Source: B18-G4 sp032250805
Lineage (GTDB): Bacteria > Bacteroidota > Bacteroidia > Bacteroidales > B18-G4
NCBI GenBank assembly: GCA_032250805.1
Contig: JAVVEM010000001.1
Location: 120,559-184,558 of the forward strand
Direction of reading: 5' to 3'
DNA length: 64,000 nucleotides
The notes below the pieces were generated by a model, which was given only the letters and a program-made list of their open reading frames with translations, was not told the origin of the DNA and did no database searches. Shown one piece after another: positions 36,705 through 44,547 of this stretch. Position 1 is the first letter of the stretch; each line of letters begins with the position of its first letter. Made by a program: the position numbers and the translations under genes.

Positions 36705-36911
36705 ATGAAAGCAAAAGGTATAACAAACATCTTCCTGGCTGCATTGTTCGTATTGTCGCCGGCCCTGCTCAGTTGTCAGGAAGGCGAGGTGTATGTGAGC
36801 ATCAGTGCAGGTGTAAGCATACCCCTGCTCGACTATGCCAAATCCGATTTCGATAATGATAGTTCAGGATTTGCACGTACGGGCGCAGGGCTCAAGGTCA
36901 TGCCACGATAA
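36705..36911 (+). pseudogene. Truncated outer-membrane protein remnant with lipobox-like signal
   Basis: This 68-residue frame begins with a signal peptide (MKAKGITNIFLAALFVLSPALLSC, cysteine at residue 24). It continues with VSISAGVSIPLLDYAKSDFDNDSSGFARTGAG, which resembles the first beta strand of Bacteroidota outer-membrane barrel proteins of about 180-200 residues. It then stops at a TAA that overlaps the start of the DNA glycosylase gene (TAATG, 36909-36913). No further barrel strands follow, so a 3' deletion that fused the remnant to the next gene is the simplest reading. A real short lipoprotein gene is the alternative. Confidence 0.55.
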
Positions 36912-37489
36912 TGAAGCTTACACGGTCGTTTTACCAGGATGAAGATGTAACCCGGCTGGCCAGGGCATTCCTTGGCAAGGTGCTGGTAAGCCATACCGGC
37001 GGTGTCATTACTTCCGGGATCATTACCGAAACAGAAGCATATGCAGGGATCAGCGACAAAGCATCGCATGCATACGGAAACCGCCGCACAGCCCGAACGG
37101 AACCCATGTATCGTAAAGGAGGCTACGCCTATGTGTACCTTATCTATGGCATCCATTCACTGTTTAATATCGTTACCGCTCCTGAAGGTATTCCGCATGC
37201 CGTTCTGGTAAGGGCAATACACCCTTTGGAAGGAGTCGGGTATATGCAGGAGAGGCGAAACAGCAGGCAAATAAAGGGGCTTTGCGATGGCCCGGGAAAA
37301 CTTACAAAAGCCCTGGGCATTCACTTTACGGATACCGGCCAGCCATTGAGCGGATCGCGGATATGGATAGAAGACAGGAATATCTGCCCCCCCGAAGAGC
37401 GCATCAGCACAGGTCCCCGTATCGGTATTGATTATGCCGGAGAAGATGCACATTTACCCTACCGTTTTATATATAACCACCCGGCATAG
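36911..37489 (+). CDS. 3-methyladenine DNA glycosylase (AAG/MPG family)
   Basis: The enzyme removes alkylated or deaminated purines to start base-excision repair. The 192-residue protein has the family catalytic block TETEAYAGISDKASHA (the glutamate activates water), then YRKGGYAYVYLIYGIHSLFNIVT and the DGPGKLTKALGI region. The ATG at 36911 shares a base with the stop of the preceding remnant. A helpful in-frame alternative is not apparent, and the N-terminus LTRSFYQDEDVTRLARAFLGKVL fits the family. Confidence 0.93.
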   Translation: MKLTRSFYQDEDVTRLARAFLGKVLVSHTGGVITSGIITETEAYAGISDKASHAYGNRRTARTEPMYRKGGYAYVYLIYGIHSLFNIVTAPEGIPHAVLVRAIHPLEGVGYMQERRNSRQIKGLCDGPGKLTKALGIHFTDTGQPLSGSRIWIEDRNICPPEERISTGPRIGIDYAGEDAHLPYRFIYNHPA

Positions 37490-37503
37490 TACCGGAATAT
37501 GCA

Positions 37504-37537
37504 CAAAAAAAAAGGGGCTGCCGTTTCGGCAGCCCCT
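37504..37537 (-). terminator. Intrinsic terminator of the HU gene
   Basis: A perfect 11-base stem, AGGGGCTGCCG (37513-37523) and CGGCAGCCCCT (37527-37537), has a three-base loop and a run of nine A on the plus strand (37504-37512). These read as T after the stem on the minus strand. A weaker T run on the plus side could also serve the glycosylase gene. Confidence 0.85.
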
Positions 37538-37556
37538 TCAGGATTTTTTCAGGTGA

Positions 37557-37829
37557 CTACTTTACTGTGTTTGACAGTTCGTTACCTGGTTTGAATTTGA
37601 CTACTTTTTTAGCAGCAATCTTGATTTCGTTTCCGGTTTGCGGGTTACGGCCTTTTCTTGCGGCACGTTTTGAAACGCCAAAGGTTCCAAAGCCTACGAG
37701 GGCAACGCGATCACCTTTTTTCAGTGCATTTGTTGTTGCGCCAATAAATGATTCAAGAGCTCTTTTGGCATCAGCTTTGGTTAAACCAGCTTCGGCTGCC
37801 ATTGCGTCAATTAATTCTGCTTTATTCAT
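37557..37829 (-). CDS. HU family DNA-binding protein
   Basis: HU is a small histone-like protein that bends and compacts DNA. The 90-residue protein matches the family along its length: MNKAELIDAMAAEAGLTKADAKRALESF, then GFGTFGVSKRAARKGRNPQTGNEI with the intercalating proline in the flexible arm, and KFKPGNELSNTVK. It is transcribed alone from a promoter that carries an inverted repeat and ends at a strong terminator. HU and IHF subunits are similar; the sequence fits a homodimeric HU better. Confidence 0.95.
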   Translation of the reverse strand: MNKAELIDAMAAEAGLTKADAKRALESFIGATTNALKKGDRVALVGFGTFGVSKRAARKGRNPQTGNEIKIAAKKVVKFKPGNELSNTVK

Positions 37830-37860
37830 GTTAATACAATTTTAAATTAATAAATAGTTG

Positions 37861-37899
37861 AAAACCCTACAAATATAAGGGTTTTGGGAATAATGTCAA
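37861..37899 (-). promoter_or_regulatory. HU promoter with an inverted repeat around the -7 box
   Basis: On the minus strand TATATTTG (37877-37870) is the -7 box, with TTG (37899-37897) exactly 19 bases upstream. The 8-base repeat AAAACCCT (37861-37868) and AGGGTTTT (37878-37885) flanks the -7 box with a nine-base centre, so it may be an operator or a small hairpin at the transcript start. Confidence 0.65.
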
Positions 37900-38015
37900 G
37901 TAAAAAACGACAAATCCTTCAAAAATGTTAATAAATGCCCGGTTTTGTTAATAACTCCCCCTCTATAATGCTTATTTCCCTAGTCTTATAACGAAGTTTT
38001 GTAGGTTTCCGGGCA

Positions 38016-38993
38016 TTAGCTTAACATACTGTTTTTCAACCCCAAAAGAAAATCGTGAATTTTCATCTTTTTTTTGCCTGGCTGTTGTACTTCGAGCAAT
38101 GAAATGCAAGCATCGCGACAAGAGATCATGAAAAAATTTTTATGATCGGTGATGATCGCCCCCGGGGGATGTGTGGGACTACAGGAATGTATTTCGGAAC
38201 GAAATATTTTGAGGTAGAGGGAGTTCCCTGAAGGCAGTGTGAGTTCGGCAAAAGCAGCTGGAGAGGGGCTTAAGCCTCTGATCTGGTTATAGATGGTCGT
38301 GGAATCGTTTGACCAGTCGATCCGGCAATCTTCCTTTGATATCTTCGGAGCAGTCTTGAGTATTTCACCAGGCCTCAGAAATTCGGACTGATCCCTGCCG
38401 GGGGCCTCCCCTGCCCTGATGGCTTCAACGGTTCGTATTACGAGGGCTGCCCCCAGATGCATTAATCTGTCGTGGTATTCACCAGCCGTTTCGTCAGGAG
38501 CGATGCTGGTTTCTTCCCTGAAAATTATATTCCCGGTGTCGATTGCATGGCGAAGGAAGAAAGTTGTAAGCCCGCCACGCTGCTCACCGTTCATTATTGT
38601 CCGGTTAATGGGTGCTGCACCCCGGTATTGGGGCAATAAAGATGCATGCAGGTTAAAAGTGCCCAGGGGAGGCATTCCCCATACAGTTTCAGGCAACATC
38701 CTGAAAGCGACGACAATAAATAATGTGGCCTGCAACTTGCGAAGCCGGGCTATAAATTCTTTGTCTTTTAAGTTCTCCGGTTGCAGAACGGGAATATTTT
38801 TTTTACAGGCATATTGCTTAACTGCCGGCGGGCGCAGCTTTTGTCCCCGGCCTGCAGGCCTGTCGGGAGCGGTAACAACCGCACATACATCGTAATGATC
38901 ACGCAGCAGGGCTTCGAGCGATGCGACGGCAAACTCAGGGGTTCCCATGAATACAATGCGGATATCTTTCACAACAATCAGGTTAATCAGCAT
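38016..38993 (-). CDS. fmt: Methionyl-tRNA formyltransferase
   Basis: Fmt formylates initiator Met-tRNA. The protein (up to 325 aa) has IVFMGTPEFAVASLE near the N-terminus and the folate-site motif LHASLLPQYRGAAPIN, followed by the DTGNII region. Its C-terminal OB-like tRNA-binding domain begins near 205 (KISKEDCRIDWSNDS). The start is uncertain: ATG at 38993 gives MLINLIVVKDIRIVFMG, and a GTG at 38972 would give the more usual short N-terminus MKDIRIVFMG. No Def gene is nearby. Confidence 0.92.
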   Translation of the reverse strand: MLINLIVVKDIRIVFMGTPEFAVASLEALLRDHYDVCAVVTAPDRPAGRGQKLRPPAVKQYACKKNIPVLQPENLKDKEFIARLRKLQATLFIVVAFRMLPETVWGMPPLGTFNLHASLLPQYRGAAPINRTIMNGEQRGGLTTFFLRHAIDTGNIIFREETSIAPDETAGEYHDRLMHLGAALVIRTVEAIRAGEAPGRDQSEFLRPGEILKTAPKISKEDCRIDWSNDSTTIYNQIRGLSPSPAAFAELTLPSGNSLYLKIFRSEIHSCSPTHPPGAIITDHKNFFMISCRDACISLLEVQQPGKKKMKIHDFLLGLKNSMLS

Positions 38994-39000
38994 CTAAAGT

Positions 39001-39028
39001 AAAAAAAAACCCGGTCGTTATAACCGGG
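39001..39028 (-). terminator. Intrinsic terminator after the membrane-anchored TPR gene
   Basis: CCCGGT (39010-39015) and ACCGGG (39023-39028) form a six-base stem with a seven-base loop. Nine A on the plus strand (39001-39009) read as T after the stem on the minus strand. Confidence 0.7.
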
Positions 39029-39056
39029 CATTTATTATATTGTTGAATATCTTTAG

Positions 39057-39749
39057 TTATTCTTTCTCCATCAGGCGTTTTACCTTGGCAATATTTCTTT
39101 CGATTGTCCGTCCTTCAGAGCTCCGGTAAAATTCCCTGTAAATCCTGTCATACGCTTTAAAGGCATTTTTATAATCATCAAGCAGCTCGTATGCCATCCC
39201 GGCTTTGTATAAAAACATGGGCGTTGTAAAATCATTTGTATTCTCGTTGGCTGCATCCATATAATAATCAACAGCTTTGTCGGGCTCATTCAGTTCGAGG
39301 TAGGCATCACCAATGGCACCAAGCGCCATGGGACCAATGATCTTGTCGGAAGGATCATGTTTCTTGAGGTAGTTGATCGCTTCTTCAAAATCACCCATCC
39401 GCAGGTAGCAGATACCGGCATAATATTTTGCCAGGTTTCCGGTGTTTGTTCTTCCGTAATCATCAACGATATCAACAAAACCAAGAGCATTGCCATCGCC
39501 ATACAGTGCACGGTTAAGCGAGTCCATCTCAAAGTATTTCTGTGCCATAAAGATCTCTTCCTGAGCATCTTTTTCCATAGGTGTGATATAAAACCTCTGG
39601 TAACCGAAATATCCAAGAACAAGAATGATCACTCCCAGGATACCATACATCAGGAAATTCTGATGCCTTTCGATGAATTGTTCGGTTTTTCCGAGCGCTT
39701 CTTCAACAGCAACCATCCTGTCGTCGCTTGCGGTTTTCTTTTTCGCCAT
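39057..39749 (-). CDS. Membrane-anchored tetratricopeptide repeat protein
   Basis: The 230-residue protein has a short cytoplasmic N-terminus, one membrane helix (about 33-52, FLMYGILGVIILVLGYFGYQ), and then about four TPR units (LAKYYAGICYLRMGDFEEAI, MALGAIGDAYLELNEPDKAV, FLYKAGMAYELLDDYKNAF). The topology resembles YfgM/BamD-like proteins that help envelope assembly or the secretion translocon. A -7 box (39779-39772) and a terminator make it a monocistronic unit. The exact function is not known. Confidence 0.82.
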   Translation of the reverse strand: MAKKKTASDDRMVAVEEALGKTEQFIERHQNFLMYGILGVIILVLGYFGYQRFYITPMEKDAQEEIFMAQKYFEMDSLNRALYGDGNALGFVDIVDDYGRTNTGNLAKYYAGICYLRMGDFEEAINYLKKHDPSDKIIGPMALGAIGDAYLELNEPDKAVDYYMDAANENTNDFTTPMFLYKAGMAYELLDDYKNAFKAYDRIYREFYRSSEGRTIERNIAKVKRLMEKE

Positions 39750-39771
39750 AAGTGTTTAATTTTTGGTGGTG

Positions 39772-39779
39772 CAAAAGTA
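39772..39779 (-). promoter_or_regulatory. -7 promoter box of the membrane-anchored TPR gene
   Basis: On the minus strand TACTTTTG matches TAnnTTTG, 22 bases before the ATG at 39749. Confidence 0.5.
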
Positions 39780-39887
39780 GTCTTTTTCTTCATATCTTAA
39801 TAATAAGATGATGAAATTTTCATTGTGCCGGCAAAATTATTCTGTTTATCATAACTTTACCCCGCAAATTACAAATCAGGCCGGGAT

Positions 39888-40589
39888 ATGGAAACAGATC
39901 GTCTTGACCAGCAGGAGAAAGCTCAGTTGCTCGCTTATCTGGAGCAGTTCATCAGTGAAAATAAGTTGCAGCTGTTCAACAATATTATCGAAAACCGGAC
40001 CAGGCACATTACCGTTGTCCTTGAAGACATTTACCAGTCGCAAAATGCCAGTGCGGTAATCAGAACATGCGACTGCTTCGGCATTCAGGACGTACATATC
40101 ATCGAAAACCGGAATTCCTATTCGATCAACCCCGATGTAGCGCTCGGCGCATCGAAATGGCTTCGACTTAAAAAATATAACCAACAGGAACACAATACCT
40201 TGTCATGCTATGAATCATTGCGGGAGCAAGGGTATCGCATTGTTGCAACAACACCACATAAGGCAGATACCAAACTTGACGAATTAAATTTTGATGGCAA
40301 GCTGGCACTGGTGTTCGGCACTGAGCTGGAGGGATTATCAGGGAAAGCCATTTCACATGCTGATGAACATGTTAAAATACCCATGTACGGGTTTACTGAA
40401 AGTTTTAATATTTCAGTCTCTGCAGCCATCATCCTGCATCACCTCACTGAGAAGCTCCGCGCTTCGAACATCGATTGGCGGCTGAGTGCCACAGAAAAAA
40501 CCGATACAAGGCTATCCTGGGTGAGGCGCGTGATCAGGCATCCTGAAATCCATGAGAAAGAATTTTTAAGAAAACACATGCAGAAGTGA
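39888..40589 (+). CDS. trmH: tRNA/rRNA 2'-O-methyltransferase (SpoU/TrmH family)
   Basis: This SPOUT enzyme methylates a ribose in structured RNA, probably G18 of tRNAs. The 233-residue protein shows the three SpoU motifs: NASAVIRTCDCFGIQDVHIIEN, LALVFGTELEGLSGKAI and IPMYGFTESFNISVSAAIIL. The C-terminal helix extension resembles TrmH rather than RlmB, which has an N-terminal domain that is missing here. The gene is not in an operon with the adjacent TPR gene, which is divergent. Confidence 0.88.
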   Translation: METDRLDQQEKAQLLAYLEQFISENKLQLFNNIIENRTRHITVVLEDIYQSQNASAVIRTCDCFGIQDVHIIENRNSYSINPDVALGASKWLRLKKYNQQEHNTLSCYESLREQGYRIVATTPHKADTKLDELNFDGKLALVFGTELEGLSGKAISHADEHVKIPMYGFTESFNISVSAAIILHHLTEKLRASNIDWRLSATEKTDTRLSWVRRVIRHPEIHEKEFLRKHMQK

Positions 40590-40656
40590 TGACAATTATT
40601 CCCCATAATTTTATATATTTACAAAAATTATTTTTTTAAAATTAAACTCTTGAGAT

Positions 40657-41085
40657 ATGGGAAAAGGAGACAAAAAAACAAAAAGAGGTAAAATAACGAT
40701 TGGCAGTTATGGCGTCAGACGGCCAAAGAAAAAAAAGAGATCCCTCCCCGTAGTATCTGACAGGCCTGCAAAGAAAAAAACATTGCCAAAAATTGTTTCT
40801 GAAGACAAAAAAGTAAAAAAACCTGCCCCGAAAGCCAGGAAAGCAGAAGAAAAGAAAGTTGATGCCCCTGCAAAAGAGGCTGTAAAGGCTGAAGTAAAGG
40901 AAGCTGCCGTTGAATCAAAAAAAGAAAAGACATCTGTGACATCCGGGGATGAAAAAAAGCCCAAGGCACCCGCTGCCAAAAAGGAGGAACCGAAAAAAGT
41001 AAAGAAAGAGAGCAAGGCAGATGATACACAACCTGCGAAAACGGAGAAAGAAGAGAAGAAAGAAAAAGAAAGCGAAAAAAAATAA
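40657..41085 (+). CDS. 30S ribosomal protein bTHX with a long Lys/Glu/Ala-rich tail
   Basis: The first 28 residues, MGKGDKKTKRGKITIGSYGV and the following RRPKKKKR, are the ribosomal protein bTHX that stabilises the 30S head. Known bTHX proteins end soon after. Here a further 114 residues follow that are almost only Lys, Glu, Ala, Pro and Ser (for example KKVKKPAPKARKAEEKKVD). They are low in aromatic residues and probably disordered. The reading frame is open with no break, so this is one protein of 142 residues rather than two fused genes by error. The function of the tail is unknown. Confidence 0.85.
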   Translation: MGKGDKKTKRGKITIGSYGVRRPKKKKRSLPVVSDRPAKKKTLPKIVSEDKKVKKPAPKARKAEEKKVDAPAKEAVKAEVKEAAVESKKEKTSVTSGDEKKPKAPAAKKEEPKKVKKESKADDTQPAKTEKEEKKEKESEKK

Positions 41086-41103
41086 TTTTCCGACAGCGAT
41101 ATT

Positions 41104-42492
41104 TTACAATGGCGGTTGCTGGAGAGCGGCTGCCATTTTTTTAAATATTGCGCCCCGTTCCTCAAAATTTTTAAACATGCCATAACTTGCTGCTGCGGGC
41201 GAAAGCAAACATACATCCCCGTCTTTTAGTTCTTTCCTGATAATCCGGAAGGTATCCTCCATTCCCTCTGCAAGAAAACATTTCGACTTGCCCGAAAGGC
41301 TTCCCTGAAGTTCCGAATACATGCGTTTTCCTGCATCACCCATAAAAACAATTACCGGAATAATATCCGACAGCAACTTCCTGTATAAAATATGATAATC
41401 CAGTTTACGGTCGTAGCCCCCAAGGATCAACAGGTCGACCCTGTCAAGTGTATGCAAAGCCGAAATGCAGGCTTCGGGAATAGTGGCTATGGAATCGTCG
41501 TAAAACCTTATTCCTCTGTATGTCCCTGCGTACTCAAGGCGATGTTCGGGGCGGCGGTATGAGGCCAGTCCTTGTTTAATGTCTTCGGCATCTGCTCCGG
41601 CGCCGAGGCATGCCAGCAGGGCTGCCATAAGGTTCATCCGGTTATGATTCCCGGGCAGATCGGCAGCATTTCCGGGCAAGACTTTAAAGCCTTCACCCAT
41701 GGCTGTGCCGACGATGATCTCACCATCGCGGATAAAGGCATCGGCGTTTTTCAGTTCATCATTTGAAAACGAACGCAAAGTGATCGCCTTTTCACTTTCG
41801 GCAATCAGCCCGGCAATAAAGGAATCATCAGCATTGTAAACCAACAAGTTGCCCTCACGCTGCATATGGTGAATATTGAATTTTGCCATCTTATATGCGG
41901 TAAAATCCCTGTAATGATCAAGATGCTCGGGAAATATATTGAGTATGACGGCAATATGCGGCGCTATCCGGATATGTTCGAGCTGATGCGACGACATTTC
42001 AAAAACCACCAGCGAATCCTCTTCAAGCATTTCGGCCGTGTCGAGTGGAGGAACCCCAATATTGCCTGAAAGCAAAACTTTGCGTCCGGAAGTTTTAAGA
42101 ATATGATAGATCAGGGTAGCCGTTGTGCTTTTTCCTTTTGTACCGGTAACGCCGATCACTTTTTCGGAGAAAGCCCTCAAAAACAGATCGGTTTGTGAAG
42201 TGATCCTGTCGGCCGTACAATGCTCCAGCACCCGTTCATAAGGAATCCCGGGGGTTTTGATCACCATGTCATAATTTTTGCAATAGCTGAGGTAGTCTGT
42301 GCCAATATGGATGGCCTGCCTGCCCGACAGCTCAGGATGTTTTTCCAAAAGCTTTTCGTCACTGTCGGCGATGCCAGGGCTTAATTCAGGAAACAGCCTG
42401 TTGAGGAACCTGAATGAAGACTGGCCTTCGCGGCCATATCCCAGGATCAGGATATTTTTTCCCTCCAGCAAATGCTTAATAACTGATATCAT
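41104..42492 (-). CDS. UDP-N-acetylmuramoyl-L-alanine--glutamate ligase (MurD/MurD2)
   Basis: This cytoplasmic ATP-dependent ligase adds glutamate to UDP-MurNAc-L-Ala. The 462-residue protein has an N-terminal Rossmann domain (ILILGYGREGQSSFRFL), the Mur-ligase P-loop VTGTKGKSTTATLIYHIL, EMSSHQLEHI, NIFPEHLDHY and a C-terminal domain (LILGGYDRKLDY). It lies outside the usual division/cell-wall cluster and is joined to the MurL-like gene by a 17-base overlap. That arrangement matches MurD2, which uses L-glutamate, rather than classical MurD, which uses D-glutamate. Substrate specificity cannot be read directly. Confidence 0.88.
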   Translation of the reverse strand: MISVIKHLLEGKNILILGYGREGQSSFRFLNRLFPELSPGIADSDEKLLEKHPELSGRQAIHIGTDYLSYCKNYDMVIKTPGIPYERVLEHCTADRITSQTDLFLRAFSEKVIGVTGTKGKSTTATLIYHILKTSGRKVLLSGNIGVPPLDTAEMLEEDSLVVFEMSSHQLEHIRIAPHIAVILNIFPEHLDHYRDFTAYKMAKFNIHHMQREGNLLVYNADDSFIAGLIAESEKAITLRSFSNDELKNADAFIRDGEIIVGTAMGEGFKVLPGNAADLPGNHNRMNLMAALLACLGAGADAEDIKQGLASYRRPEHRLEYAGTYRGIRFYDDSIATIPEACISALHTLDRVDLLILGGYDRKLDYHILYRKLLSDIIPVIVFMGDAGKRMYSELQGSLSGKSKCFLAEGMEDTFRIIRKELKDGDVCLLSPAAASYGMFKNFEERGAIFKKMAAALQQPPL

Positions 42493-43870
42493 TCAATAAG
42501 CTTTTCAATAGGTTAACATCTTTTTGGGAAGGGATATTGTGTTCATCAAACCGGGCCAAAGCTGCAGAAAATTCCTGGCTCAATCCGGTCTTAAGCTGCA
42601 TATTCTGTGAGCGGTAGTATTTGAGCAGAACTGGCAACTTGTCTGCATTACCATAAACCGAAACAAGAAAACGCATGGCTAGGTTTACCTCATCAATAGT
42701 TCCCACACAATCAAAAGGTTTTTCCGCTGCATTTCCGGTCAGTTTATCCAAAAGCGGGATCAGGCTGCCATCGTTCAGCAGGTCTTTCCCAAATAGGGAA
42801 ACAAGTTTTTTATGGGATATAAAGGGACTCAGGACAATGAAAGTAAAAAGGCATTTGGGACAATTTCCGCACCATGAATTGGTCTTGCTTCCAACATTAC
42901 AACTTCTGAAACTTTCATGATGGGCAGGAAACATTGAAAACAATCCTGCGATCTGCAACTCATTGAGGGGGCGCAGGAAGCTATAGTAATTGATATCTCC
43001 TGTAATATATTTTGCAAGGTATTCACGAAAATCATTTTCAAACTCCAGCGATTTGGAATACTGATGGTTGATCTTTGTACCCGGGATACTTGGCTCATTG
43101 GCACTTGACTCATTTGAAAGCGCTATTTCGGCATGGCCGTGAAGAAAAGCCATGAGCACTGCCGTAAAAGCCAGCAAGGCTGAAAAAGGTGTATGACCGT
43201 TCAGGAATCCCTGATCGTTCATATCAAGAAGGGCCGGATCGATGCTCCTTTCTGAAGATAACACATCGCTTTCAGAATATCCTGCGAATTTTGCAGAACG
43301 CATGCTCGCTTCGCGCGGATTCATGATGTAGGGGGTGCATTTGTGCTGCCGGGAAAGTACTTCCAGTGTCACCACCGAATCCTTGCCACCGCCCACAGGC
43401 ACCAGGACCCCGGCTGACCGATCGTTTGGCAGCGAAGACCTTTGAAATGCGATGCCATTATTTTGCACAAAGTGAATTGGCTCATCTCCCGGCTCAATTC
43501 CGTTCACATAAAAAAACTCACCCAGACCGTGAAGGAACAGTTTTTTCCAGAATCCAAGCTGTTCCTCATGAAGTGTGCCGGCATGAATAAGCATCCTGGG
43601 CGGGCAGGCCGATTTCCAGTAACTGATGGCCTCAACCATTCCCAAATTAAAAATAATATTCCTGAAAAGGGAATTCTTCAGTTTTTTTTCGTCAAATCCG
43701 GGTGGAAGGGGAAGAAAATGCTCGGGTGAAAAAAAATATTTTTCACCAATATTAAAATAGTATTTTACAAGCAACTTGTTATCTATGAGATCACAAGAAA
43801 ACTTTTTATAGGTAAATTCGGGCTGCGTACGTCGAAAATGTTCATATAAATTCTGCTTTTGACTTTTCAT
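42476..43870 (-). CDS. murL: UDP-MurNAc-L-Ala-L-Glu epimerase (MurL-like)
   Basis: The 464-residue protein resembles MurL, first described in Xanthomonas. That ATP-dependent enzyme converts the terminal L-glutamate of UDP-MurNAc-L-Ala-L-Glu to D-glutamate, giving AMP and pyrophosphate. Visible features are an ATP-pyrophosphatase-like loop PVGGGKDSVVTLE (about residue 178), the block LSNESSANEPSIPGTKINHQ, and a four-cysteine group (SCNVGS...SWCGNCPKC) near 350. It is followed in the same operon by a MurD-type ligase. The role is inferred from family resemblance and pairing; no homology search was run. Confidence 0.78.
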   Translation of the reverse strand: MKSQKQNLYEHFRRTQPEFTYKKFSCDLIDNKLLVKYYFNIGEKYFFSPEHFLPLPPGFDEKKLKNSLFRNIIFNLGMVEAISYWKSACPPRMLIHAGTLHEEQLGFWKKLFLHGLGEFFYVNGIEPGDEPIHFVQNNGIAFQRSSLPNDRSAGVLVPVGGGKDSVVTLEVLSRQHKCTPYIMNPREASMRSAKFAGYSESDVLSSERSIDPALLDMNDQGFLNGHTPFSALLAFTAVLMAFLHGHAEIALSNESSANEPSIPGTKINHQYSKSLEFENDFREYLAKYITGDINYYSFLRPLNELQIAGLFSMFPAHHESFRSCNVGSKTNSWCGNCPKCLFTFIVLSPFISHKKLVSLFGKDLLNDGSLIPLLDKLTGNAAEKPFDCVGTIDEVNLAMRFLVSVYGNADKLPVLLKYYRSQNMQLKTGLSQEFSAALARFDEHNIPSQKDVNLLKSLLNDISY

Positions 43871-43886
43871 ACGGACGTAATGGTAT

Positions 43887-43894
43887 TATTTTTG
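43887..43894 (+). promoter_or_regulatory. -7 promoter box of the AlgH/YqgE gene
   Basis: TATTTTTG matches TAnnTTTG, 43 bases before the ATG at 43938. It lies back to back with the murL promoter. Confidence 0.5.
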
Positions 43895-43906
43895 TAAAAT
43901 AAATAT

Positions 43907-43914
43907 CAAAGGTA
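43907..43914 (-). promoter_or_regulatory. -7 promoter box of murL-murD
   Basis: On the minus strand TACCTTTG matches TAnnTTTG, 36 bases before the ATG at 43870. The two divergent boxes are only 12 bases apart, so the two transcripts probably compete for polymerase. Confidence 0.5.
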
Positions 43915-43937
43915 AAACATTTGTAATTATAGAAAGC

Positions 43938-44528
43938 ATGATTGATTTTAATAAGATAATAAAGATCAAGACCAATGATATGAGGCCGTCGAAAGGTAAG
44001 ATCCTTATTTCAGAACCATTGCTTTCGGATAACTATTTTAAACGTTCGGTGGTCCTTTTGGCCGAGCACAACGAAGAAGGCTCCTTTGGGATCATCCTTA
44101 ACAAACCTATCGACAACAAGTTTAATGAGATCGTTCCGGATTTCCCTGAATTCAGCGGTAGCCTTTTCCTGGGCGGTCCGGTCAGTAACTCCAGCTTATT
44201 TTTCATTCATACACTTGGCGACAAGATCGACAACAGCCAGAAGATCATGGATGGTTTATACTGGGGTGGCGACATCGAATCGGTAAGGGAGCTGATGATG
44301 TTAAAACAGATCGATCATAACCAGATCAGGTTCTGCGTTGGATACTCCGGGTGGGGCAGCAATCAGCTTGAAGATGAACTGAAAAGGAATTCCTGGCTGG
44401 TAGCAGGTCTGCCGGTAGAAACCCTGATGAACAAATCGCCTGATGACCTTTGGGAATTTGCTTTACAGAAACTTGATCGTGAATATAGCTACTGGTCGAA
44501 TTTCCCGACCGACCCGGGCATGAACTAA
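43938..44528 (+). CDS. YqgE/AlgH family protein
   Basis: The 196-residue protein contains the AlgH signature GKILISEPLLSDNYFKRSVVLLAEHNEEGSFGIILNKP and the later block FCVGYSGWGSNQLEDELKRNSWLV. The fold is known, but the biochemical role is not settled; a relative is linked to alginate regulation in Pseudomonas. No signal peptide is present. It is transcribed alone, divergent from murL and convergent with the YciH gene. Confidence 0.9.
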   Translation: MIDFNKIIKIKTNDMRPSKGKILISEPLLSDNYFKRSVVLLAEHNEEGSFGIILNKPIDNKFNEIVPDFPEFSGSLFLGGPVSNSSLFFIHTLGDKIDNSQKIMDGLYWGGDIESVRELMMLKQIDHNQIRFCVGYSGWGSNQLEDELKRNSWLVAGLPVETLMNKSPDDLWEFALQKLDREYSYWSNFPTDPGMN

Positions 44529-44547
44529 CAGCCTGCCGGGCATCACC

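Noticed and set aside
41104..42492. Classical D-glutamate MurD as the final call.
   Set aside because: The gene is isolated from the cell-wall cluster and overlaps a MurL-like gene, so MurD2 is at least as likely; the specific symbol was left blank.
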